From Plantago major (lineage: Eukaryota > Streptophyta > Magnoliopsida > Lamiales > Plantaginaceae): 64,000 nucleotides of DNA. The notes beneath the pieces are model-generated. The model was not told where the DNA came from. It saw only the letters and a program-made list of their open reading frames with translations, and made no database searches. The translations under genes and the position numbers were made by a program. Below, piece by piece: positions 55,898 through 64,000 of this stretch (positions within the stretch are counted from its first letter, which is position 1; each line of letters opens with the position of its first letter). The stretch lies in contig CM048841.1 of the NCBI GenBank assembly GCA_026545765.1, positions 67,454,217 through 67,518,216 on the forward strand, given 5' to 3'.

Positions 55898-56985
55898 ATG
55901 TCAAACATCACGAAACTGCACTTTGATGCATTGGATATCTCTGGAGAAAATTATTTAAGCTGGTTGCTTGATGCGGAGCTCCACTTAAATAGCATGGGAC
56001 TCGGTGATGCTATTAAGGAAAATAATACAAAAACCGAGCAGGATAAGGCTAAGGCCATGATATTTTTAAGACATCATATTCATGATGGTCTGAAATCGGA
56101 ATACCTTACTGTAAAAGATCCACTTGAATTGTGGACAAATTTGAAGGAAAGGTATGACCATCAGAAGGCTGTGACACTTCCAGCAGCCAGGTTTGAATGG
56201 CTGAACTTGAGATTGCAAGATTTCAAAAGTGTCAATGAGTAGAACTCATCAATGTACAATATCACATCTCGCCTTTTATTGTGTGGGGAGAAATTGTCTG
56301 AATATGATATGCTCGAAAAAACATATCAAACAATGCCCCCAGCAAACATGATATTGATGCAAATTTATCGTAACCAAGGGTTTACGAAATACTCACAATT
56401 GCTCACCCACTTGTTGGTAGCTGAAAAGAACAATGAGCTGCTTCTAAAAAGCCACCAGATGTGGCCAACAGGCTCCGCCCCACGCCCAGAAATAAATAAT
56501 ACTAGTTCTAATGCCATGCCCCGCGTGATATAAATCCGGCTTCATATAATAGTTATGTACCAAATAATGGTCATGACTCGAGCCGTAGAAATAAACGTGG
56601 TGGTCATAGTAACTGGCGTGGAGGCTGTGGGCGTGGAGAAAATGGTCGTGGTCGTGGAAATTTTAGCCAAACACGTGGTCGCGGAATGAAACGTTACCGT
56701 GGTAACAATCAAAACAATTATCGTGGTCAAAATAATTCCAGAAATGCTTATAAATGTGAGACCGGTAATAACGAGAGCAGCATTTGTTACCGTTGTGGAG
56801 ACGCTGGGCATTTTGCGAAAGTTTGTCGCAGCTCACAACAAAGGGTTGACAGGCACCAAGCATCCCTCAAGGGAAAAGCCATTGTGGAGACAAATATTGT
56901 CGAAACAGATGATGAGTTCGATGACAGAACTGAGTTTCTGATTGCAGAGAAAACACATGAACTCGAACATGCATTGAACGATTAA
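55898..56985 (+). pseudogene. Copia gag
   Basis: Starts MSNITKLHFDALDISGENYL in a good position after the leader. The capsid-like UBN2 part (LELWTNLKERYDHQKAV; FEWLNLRLQDFKSVNE) ends at a TAG near 56240, and the frame continues (YNITSRLLLCGEKLSEYDML; AEKNNELLLKSHQ). After a further break near 56533 an Arg/Gly-rich RNA-binding stretch leads to a CCHC knuckle, CYRCGDAGHFAKVC (about 56785). Gag ends at TAA 56983-56985. Two or three lesions inactivate it. Confidence 0.88.
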
Positions 56986-57199
56986 TATTTGTATGGTGTG
57001 ATGCATCTATTTTATTATGGTTGTGTGGTTGATTTGTAAAACACTTGTTTGATGTATTTTCTTTATTTTTGTGTGCTTATCAATGTAAGATGATATATTG
57101 CTTTTCTGTAAGCAATATATCGTATTTCTAAATAAATCAAGTTTTATGTGTAATCTTACTTATGTTTTCTGTTGCATATAGAAAAATAACATATTTGAA
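56986..57199 (+). other. Copia gag-pol spacer with hairpin and AATAAA
   Basis: Non-coding, with stops in all forward frames. The perfect 12-bp inverted repeat GATATATTGCTT / AAGCAATATATC (57092-57103 and 57110-57121, loop of 6) is followed at 57131 by AATAAA. TTGCATATAG just before pol could be a splice acceptor. Confidence 0.7.
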
Positions 57200-58334
57200 A
57201 TGACAATTACAAGCATTAAAGGAGAGACATGCCTGGAAGATAGTGTTACCACTCACACAATATTGAATGATGAAAAATATTTCTCCAACTTGGTATTGGG
57301 AGAAGCAGATGTGTATACAATCTCTGGAAAATCAAAGATGATTGAAGGCTACGGTAAAGCCAATATTTTGTTGCCGAAAGGAACAAAGTTAAAAATTGAG
57401 GTAGCATTATATTCCTCAAAGTCTCAAAGAAATTTATTGAGTTTTAAAGAAATTCAATCGAACGGATATCACATTGAGACAATGAATGAGAAGGGAAAAG
57501 AATACTTGTATGTTACAACTTCTCAATCGAGTAAGAAAAACATACTGGAAAAGTTCCCCATATTACCTTCCGGCCTATATTATACAATGATAAGAAAGGC
57601 GGAAGTTTATGCCGTAGTAAACCAAGGGGTTACTACTGAATTCAATGTTTGGCATGACCGGTTGGGCCATCCCGGTACAATAATGATGCGAAAAATTATT
57701 GAGAATTCATGTGGACATCCTTTGAAAACAAGGAAAATATTACAAGCCCATGAATTAGCATGCACAGCTTGTTCTCAAGGGAAATTGATTACAAGTCCAT
57801 CACCAAGCAAAGTTCAATTTGAAAATCTCGTATTCTTGGAAAGAATTCAGGGGGATATATGCGGACCAATACATCCACCATGTGGACCGTTTAGGTACTT
57901 TATGGTCCTAATCAATGCATCGACTAAATGGTTGCATATATGTTTATTGTCGACTCGCAATATGGCATTTGCAAAATTATTGGGACAAATAATAAGACTG
58001 CGAGCTCAATTTCCTGATTATACAATCAAGAACATTCGTATTGATAATGCTGGTGAATTTACGTCGCAAGCCTTCAATGATTATTGCATGCCCATTGGAA
58101 TCAATATTGAACATCCAGTTCATTCGTATTGATAATGCTGGTGAATTTACGTCGCAAGCCTTCAATGATTATTGCATGTCCATTGGAATCAATATTGAAC
58201 ATCCAGTTGCGCATGTTCACACACAAAATGGCCTCGCCGAATCTTTGATAAAACGTCTGCAATTGATTGCAAGACCATTGTTAATAAAATCAAAGTTGCC
58301 AACATCGGCAGGGGGCATGCAATATTACATGTAG
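57200..58334 (+). pseudogene. Copia protease and integrase, with internal 88-bp duplication
   Basis: Pol opens at 57200 (MTITSIKGETCLEDSVTTHT); the protease motif DSVTTHT has Val where Gly/Ala is usual. The integrase zinc motif (FNVWHDRLGHPGTIMMRKII...CTACSQGK) and GDICGPIHPPCGPFRYFMVL with the first catalytic Asp follow. IRIDNAGEFTSQAFNDYC carries the second Asp and is present twice because of a tandem duplication (58033-58120 and 58121-58208), which shifts the frame. It resumes VAHVHTQNGLAESLIKRLQL with the third catalytic Glu. Confidence 0.88.
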
Positions 58335-58446
58335 CATCGCTTATACGCATCAGGCCATCAAGTTATAATCAAACATCTCCATATCAAATGGTTCGAGGTC
58401 AGGAACCAAATATTTCCCATCTAAGAACTTTGGATGTGCGGTATAC

Positions 58447-59082
58447 GTGCCGATTTCACCGCCACAACGCACAAAAATGGGACCCCAAAGGAGACTGGGG
58501 ATATATGTTGGGTATGATTCTCCAAGTATCATAAGATATTTGGAACCATTAACTGGAGATCAATTTACGGCTAGATTTCCTGACTGTCATTTTGATGAAA
58601 GAAATTTTCCAACATTAGGAGGAGAAAGAAAACAGCTGGAAAAGAGTATCTCATGGGAAGATACATCATTGAGAAGTTTGGATCATCGAACAAAACAATG
58701 TGAACAACAAGTTCAAAACATAATTCATTTGCAAGCTATTGCAAATCAACTGCCAGATGCATTTACCGACCTTAAAAGGGTAACAAAATTCCATATTCCA
58801 GCTGCAAATGCTCCAGTAAGAGTTGATATCCCTAGAGGACAATCTTCCACTGAGAATGAGGCTAAGTCACGCCATAAGCGTGGTAGACCTCTTGGTTCCA
58901 AAGATAAAAATCCTCGAAAAAGAAAAGGAGCAATCACAGAAAGTTGCATAAAAGAGGACACAAAAGCTCAAGAAGAGCACTATGACATAATAAATAAGGT
59001 TCAAGTTCAAGAAGAACCTCAGGTGCCTGAGAACGAAGAAATATCGATTAATTATGCCTTGTCTGGAAAAAGATGGAACTGA
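58447..59082 (+). pseudogene. Copia integrase C-terminus and linker
   Basis: MGPQRRLGIYVGYDSPSIIR and FTARFPDCHFDERNFPTLGG are the C-terminal Copia integrase signature. A basic stretch (KSRHKRGRPLGSKDKNPRKR) with an AT-hook-like core follows, then an acidic linker to RT. A short gap precedes it (58335-58446), where the reading is shifted. Confidence 0.8.
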
Positions 59083-59133
59083 AATGAAATCAACATCAAT
59101 GATATATTTGCTTATAACATAGCTCTTGATATC

Positions 59134-60286
59134 ATGGGAGAAAATAAGAATCATGAAGATTCAGAGCCTACCTCGGTTGATGAGTGTAAGCGAAGAAAGG
59201 ATTGGCCTAAGTGGAAGGAGGCAATAAACGCAGAGTTGGAATCTCTCGCGAAGCGAAAGGTATTTGGACATGTGATCCAAGCACCAAAGGATGTAAAACC
59301 AGTGAGAAATAAATGGGTATTTGTGCGAAAGAGGAATGATAAGAATGAGATTGTAAGATATAAAGCAAGACTCGTAGCACAAGGTTTTACCCAAAGACCT
59401 GGTATTGACTATGAAGAAACATATTCGCCAGTGGTAGATGCAATCACTTTTTGCTATTTGATAAGCTTGGTTGTACATGAAAAGTTGGAAATGCGTCTAA
59501 TGGATGTGGTCACTGCCTATTTGTATGGCTCATTGGAAAAGGAAATTTACATGAGAATTCCAGATGGATTCGAGATACCTGAAACACACAATGGATCTAG
59601 AGAAATGTACTCAATAAAATTGAACAAGTCTTTATACGAATTGAAACAATCTGGTCGAATGTGGTACAATCGTTTGAGTACATTCTTGATAAAAGAAGGT
59701 TACAAAAATGATCCCATATGTCCATGTGTGTTTATCAAAAGATCTGCATCTGAGTTCGTCACGATCGTTGCATATGTAGACGACTTGAACATTATTGGAA
59801 CTCCAGGAGAGTTATCAAAAGTCGTGTGCCTATTAAAAAATGAAAGACCTTGGGAAAACAAAATTTATTTTAGGTCTTCAGATTGAGCATTTAAAGGGCG
59901 GTGTTTTTCTGCATCAATCCACATACACAATAAAAGTGTTGGAAAGGTTCAATATGGAAAATGCACATCCGTTGAGTACACCAATGGTTGTACGATCACT
60001 GAATGTCAAGAATGATCCATTCCGACCTTGTGACGATGATGAAGAACTTCTAGGCCCCCAAACGCCATATCTAAGTGCAATTGGTGCACTGATGTATCTT
60101 GCTACAAATACAAGACCATATATAGCATTTGTTGTAAATTTATTAGCAAGATACAGTTCTTCCCCAACTCAAAGGCATTGGAACGGGATAAAACACCTCT
60201 TGCGATACCTTCAAGGAACAAAAGAAATGGGGTTGTATTACCCCGACTCCTCTACCTCAGGATTAACTGGTTATGCAGATGCATGA
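59134..60286 (+). pseudogene. Copia reverse transcriptase
   Basis: WPKWKEAINAELESLAKRKVF, NKWVFVRKRNDKNEIVRYKA, RLVAQGFTQRPGIDYEETYS and MRLMDVVTAYLYGSLEKEIY are Copia RT motifs. VAYVDDLNII holds the YVDD active site near 59775. A frameshift near 59850 moves to MKDLGKTKFILGLQIEHLKG. A TGA at 60284-60286, in the RNase H start (GYADA), breaks it again. Confidence 0.88.
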
Positions 60287-60289
60287 TAT

Positions 60290-60763
60290 TTGTCTGACCC
60301 ACATAATGGTCGATCTCAAACAGGTTATGTGTTCACCTGTGGAGGTACGATTATTTCTTGGCGGTCTGTAAAACAAACAATGGTTGTTACTTCTTCTAAT
60401 CATGCAGAACTCCTAGCAATCCATGAAGCAAGTCGTGAATGCATTTGGTTGAGATCCATCACTCATCACATTCGACAAATGTGCGGACTCCCTACAATGG
60501 AAAACTCTCCGACTATAATCCACGAAGATAATGCAGCTTGCGTTGCTCAGTTAAAGGAATGTTTCATCAAAGGTGACAGGACAAAACATATCCTACCCAA
60601 ATTCTTCTTCACTCATGATCTTCAACAGAGTAATCAGATTTATGTGCAACAAATCCGCTCAAGTGAAAATTTGGCAGACTTATTCACGAAATCTCTTCCT
60701 ACTTCGACATTCGAGAAACTAAGGCATGCAATCGGCATGCGACATCTGAGGAAGGTAAAGTAA
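60290..60763 (+). pseudogene. Copia RNase H
   Basis: SDPHNGRSQTGYVFTCGGTI, WRSVKQTMVVTSSNHAELLA, HEASRECIWLRSI, IHEDNAACVAQ, KHILPKFFFTHDLQ and ENLADLFTKSLPTSTFEKL are the usual RNase H motifs closing a Copia polyprotein. It ends at TAA, about 150 bp before the polypurine tract. Confidence 0.88.
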
Positions 60764-60915
60764 TGTAACCATGAGGGGGAGTGGAATATGCGCTGTACTC
60801 TTTTCCTTCACTAAGGTTTTTTCCCACTGGGTTTTTCTTTAGCAAGGTTTTTAACGAGGCAGCATTACTATGCGTATATCCAAATCTAGTTTCATGATGG
60901 ACATTCAAGGGGGAG

Positions 60916-61152
60916 TGTTGTGAAAAGAACATATTTCACCAAGGTTAAATGTTTTTATCCTTGGGTGAATGCCCTCATTTTCTTTCCTATAACAGTATGT
61001 ACATTAATTGCACTTTAACAGTATGTACATTAATTGCATGAAGAAATGTATGATGAAGTTTGCCTATAAAAGGACTTTAGTATGATAAATGAAAAGCACA
61101 AAGCAAAGATACATGTCAGTCTAAATATTTATTCTTCTATTGTTTCATATTA
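60916..61152 (+). repeat. Copia 3' LTR
   Basis: 237 bp; matches the 5' LTR except for scattered substitutions and a 26-bp tandem duplication around GTACATTAATTGCA (near 60995-61035). It is directly preceded by the polypurine tract AAGGGGGAG. Confidence 0.92.
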
Positions 61153-61157
61153 GAAAT

Positions 61158-61831
61158 ATCATTTTTCATTTTATAAATCATTTTGTATTTTAACACTAGT
61201 TTTACAAATTATTTTTTCATTTAATTTTTTCATTTTTAATGTTTAATAATTTTAAAACAATTTTTTATTTATAAATATTGTATGTTGGACGCTCGTAAAA
61301 GGCAAGAAGAAGAAAACTAGAAAATGTGATAGTTAAAAATAAGGCCATGTTCCAGAAAGTAAACATTGAAAGTAGAAAATGGATAAATCTGTTATTGTTG
61401 AAATAAGAGGGATCAAAGTGTTATTACCATATATACTGGGGACCTGTGGTAACTTTTTCAAATTTGAAATTAATTTTGATGTATTTAACTCAGGCGAGGT
61501 AGCCGGAAGTGTCTCTGATTGTCGGAGTAGTTATGGTGAGGTCACTGATGGCCGGATGGAAAGTCCAAACATGACATTTAATCTGGACGGATGGAGTATT
61601 TTTTTAGTATTAAATTTATATCACATGTCAAATTTCGAATGGGTACAAACAATAATACAATGCGAAAGGCTCCTATTTTTAGCTAAGCCTGACATTCTAG
61701 GTATTGAAACTCAAGAAGTTGGACCAAATTAACATTGCAAACTTTATTAGTGCCCATACCACCATAACTGTTTTGTTTTTGTTTTTGTTTTTTTTTTTAA
61801 GAAAGAATCAATCATATTGAATCACAAAGCT
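61158..61831. other. AT-rich sequence with an unrecognised short open frame
   Basis: 61379-61732 is open for 117 codons (MDKSVIVEIRGIKVLLPYIL...), but I recognise no domain and composition gives no support for coding. Otherwise AT-rich and featureless. Confidence 0.35.
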
Positions 61832-62275
61832 TCAAGTTACATCTGGGTTTTGGAATAGCAGTGTAGAAGAACCAAGACTAGAGCTATCAGAGTCACCAAA
61901 TTTGGCTAACATGTCTGTCAAACTATTATTACATCGATGAACAAAACGAAAAGAAATGGAGTTGAAAGAGCTAGCTATTATCTTGGCATCTTCGACCAGT
62001 CCTCTCGTCACAGCAAAAGACGGATCCCGTTGTTGTAACTTGTTGATTACACCCAGGCAGTCCCCTTCAAGTATAATATCTCGCATTCTCAGGTTGTAGG
62101 CTGAATTTAGCGCAAAAATGGCAGCATAACTGTTGTGAGTAAGGCATGATTTTGATTCTTTCTTCCCTCCAGGTGACGTGGTCGACTCTCTCAGACATCC
62201 TCCGGATCTGATTTTTCGTGTATAATCCTTTCTTACAGTTTCGCATACACGTAGTTTGTGGATTAGGATTGACAT
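61832..62275 (-). pseudogene. RNase H-like domain relic (RVT_3, LINE-type)
   Basis: The minus-strand frame contains AIFALNSAYNLRMRDIILEG, DCLGVINKLQQRD and ISFRFVHRCNNSLTDMLAKF. This matches the Glu, Asp and His/Asp pattern of plant RVT_3 RNase H domains, as found at the end of some plant LINE ORFs and in small host paralogues. No RT or zinc domain is adjacent, and the N-terminal part of the domain is in another frame. Most likely a truncated retroelement remnant. Confidence 0.65.
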
Positions 62276-63173
62276 GGAATTTGATCAAAGCTAGCAAAAC
62301 ATTTGAGCAAGAAAGAGTTGAACACAAATACCGCAACTAGGGCTCTTTAGTTTGATTAACAATTTTACAAGTAACATGGTATTATTTGTCTATACAATTG
62401 AGTACTAGATTACAATGATATGTATGTTTGAACGAAATTAATAGTGGTAATCATGTCATGGATTACTCATTCAGCATGCCTGATTGATAAAATGGCTTAT
62501 ATTCACGGTAAAAGTTTGTGGAAATATTTAAATATGTTATCCTGCAAGTGTTCGTTTATGTTTATGGAATCATCCAAAAAGTTTTATACCATTGTGAGCA
62601 TGTGTTTTCTTATTTACAATTTATATTACTCGCTCTTATTTGATTTGCAATGTGGGTACTACATTCTAACCCATAAGGGACCTGGGACCAACCTTCGGAT
62701 TCCATTTGTAAGGATCCGACCACCCTATGACGCAGTATGGTTATCGTAAATGCGCTATATACATCTTGTTGGTATAATATTGGTCGCTTTGCATCGTAGT
62801 CCTCATAGATTTGATTTTGAATTCACCCAAAATAACTCACAACATTTATAAATACACGAGTATACCATTTTTTTCCAACTCGGACTCAACTGAAGTAAAA
62901 TGTTGCGAATTGCATTTTACCGAGTAACTAAGTTCATGACGTCCTCGTTGAGCCTTGTTGGATGGGGTAGTTACATTATGGGACGGTCACCAACCGTCCA
63001 CACCCCACTGCTATGAGTTATTCGATGTGTCACAAAACAAATGACAAATTTAATTTGAACATGAAGAATAATAAAAGTAGTAAATATTATACATTAGATT
63101 GGTAATATGTGAGTCAAAATGACTGACCTACAATTTATTAAAAATGAAAATGTAAAATTTATATTAAAACATA
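62276..63173. other. Unassigned sequence
   Basis: No recognisable coding or repeat structure. The 101-codon open frame at 62444-62749 has no domain. Composition is AT-rich, with a more GC-rich patch near 62680-62730 and 62930-63010. Confidence 0.4.
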
Positions 63174-63431
63174 CTTCATCCGTCTCGGAAATAGCTTTTG
63201 ACTTTGACTTTTTGCAGTCAATTTTTTTCCAACTTTGACTACAAATTAATTTTAAACCGCAAATGTAAAATGTTAATTTTTTTTATATAATGAAACTTTA
63301 GGGACTAAATTTTCATTATATAATTTAATTGAACATTTTATATTTACGGTGTAAGATTAATTCGTAGTCAAAGTTAGAAAAGTTTGACATCAAAAAGTCA
63401 AAGTGGAAAACTATTTTCGGGACGGATGAAG
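63174..63431. mobile_element. Stowaway-like MITE (uninterrupted relative of 6324-6835)
   Basis: Termini CTTCATCCGTCTCGGAAATA and, reversed, CTTCATCCGTCCCGAAAATA lie between TA dinucleotides (63172-63173 and 63432-63433). The interior matches the outer MITE at 6.3 kb, including GAAACTTTAGGG(A/G)CTAAATT, but lacks its nested element. Confidence 0.85.
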
Positions 63432-63524
63432 TACTATAAATATAATATGCGACATTTATTGTTGTTCAAGGAGTAAAAGCTAATGAAACACTAAGTCTCT
63501 TTTAAATACAACATAATCGAATCA

Positions 63525-63645
63525 ACTGAATCAATCGAATCTGAATGGAATCGAATCGAATCGAACTGAATCGAATCGAATTGTAGTATAAAATATAACT
63601 AAGCAGAACTGAAGTGAACTGAATGGATCTGAACTGAAATTAATG
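63525..63645. repeat. GAATC / GAACT short tandem repeat
   Basis: Variants of GAATCGAATC, GAACTGAATC and GAACTGAA in loose tandem order over about 120 bp. Confidence 0.75.
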
Positions 63646-63756
63646 AGTTTTCAGATGAAGAGAACATTACATTTAAAAATACACACTCGAATGTAGTAAT
63701 AAAATAAATTTACAATAATTAATAAATCACGAAAGACAAAAACAATATTCCAATGT

Positions 63757-63999
63757 TCAATATGAGCCAGCTAAGGCCAACAGTTTATTCATCCTTTCTT
63801 CTTGTTTTGGTGGTGATGGAGAAATTTGTTTATCCTCATTTATTTCTCTTCTTTTTACTGGTAATGAATGATGATGTATATTGATCCTCTTTTTCCTACA
63901 AATTTTCCTTTTTTTATTCCCTTGCTGGTAAATAATAATTGCAGATGGAATGGAAACCAGAAGAGAAGACTGGGAGACAATATTTAATAAGTTTTGAAA
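63757..63999 (-). CDS. Possible C-terminal exon of a gene leaving the window
   Basis: The minus-strand frame is open from the window edge for 80 codons and ends with TGA at 63757-63759. It reads a basic middle (NKKRKICRKKRIN), a Pro/Lys region (ISPSPPKQEER) and the end MNKLLALAGSY. I do not recognise the family. The composition (basic then polar, with a tidy C-terminus) looks protein-like, but AT-rich sequence can stay open this long by chance. Confidence 0.35.
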   Translation of the reverse strand, partial: FQNLLNIVSQSSLLVSIPSAIIIYQQGNKKRKICRKKRINIHHHSLPVKRREINEDKQISPSPPKQEERMNKLLALAGSY

Positions 64000-64000
64000 A

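Larger units (their letters stand above)
54841..61152 (+). mobile_element. Copia LTR retrotransposon with short LTRs
   Basis: LTRs at 54841-55051 and 60916-61152 enclose gag, protease, integrase, RT and RNase H in Copia order on the plus strand. GAAAT flanks the element exactly (54836-54840 and 61153-61157). The LTRs start TG and end TA. Internal stops, a frameshift and an 88-bp duplication inactivate it. The LTRs are very similar apart from one 26-bp insertion, so it is fairly young. Confidence 0.93.

Noticed and set aside
61379..61732. 117-codon open frame as a host gene
   Set aside because: No domain, no splice structure and AT-rich composition; not enough to call a gene.

Overview
This is nuclear DNA from a flowering plant, almost certainly a eudicot. 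It is AT-rich and dominated by plant transposable elements (Copia/Sirevirus and a second Copia, plant L1-type LINE, hAT, MULE-like, PIF/Harbinger, CACTA and Stowaway-like MITEs). The one complete host gene I can support is a small two-exon EPIDERMAL PATTERNING FACTOR-LIKE (EPFL) peptide gene at 16849-17317. I cannot name the species.

Layout. 1-2426: right part of a decayed hAT (zinc-finger MYM-type 1-like) transposon. 2447-2717: hAT MITE with a perfect 8-bp target duplication. About 2726-10503: a LINE ending in poly(A), split by a 2.7-kb MULE-like TIR element (6255-8929) and by a 357-bp polyA-type insertion (9334-9690). The MULE-like element itself holds a Stowaway MITE with a second MITE inside it, an AGCATCAT-type repeat array and a 1-kb TIR element. 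10505-12150: dead PIF/Harbinger copy (minus). 13560-14290: large AT-rich hairpin with twin 20-bp palindromes at its centre. 14368-14933: solo LTR. 16849-17317: EPFL gene. 18545-22341: Harbinger, LTR and TIR-element fragments.

22428-54031 is one LTR retrotransposon of Sirevirus (Copia) type on the minus strand. It is shown by two LTRs, a CTTTG duplication on both sides, an initiator-Met-tRNA primer site, a polypurine tract, gag, pol and a long extra gene downstream of pol. Two related 7.8-kb CACTA transposons sit inside its gag-pol in opposite orientations (32101-39909 and 42829-50602), making a very large inverted repeat. The extra gene (30051-24559) is the most unusual coding object here: a long first exon, then a row of short exons separated by 76-82 bp GT-AG introns, all phase 0, coding for Ser/Glu-rich repeats, with nuclear-localisation-like basic clusters and no membrane segment.

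54841-61152 is a second, small-LTR Copia element (plus strand, GAAAT duplication). Its gag and pol are separated by a 215-bp spacer holding a perfect 12-bp-stem hairpin followed by AATAAA. 61158-64000 holds an RNase H relic, a Stowaway MITE whose internal sequence is the natural empty site for the nested MITE at 6.5 kb, a GAATC-rich repeat, and the possible 3' end of a gene leaving the window on the minus strand.

Nearly all transposon ORFs are broken by stops and frameshifts, so this reads as an old nested repeat region around one small signalling-peptide gene. Boundaries with stated duplications were read directly from the sequence. Family names come from protein motifs recognised by eye, without database searches.
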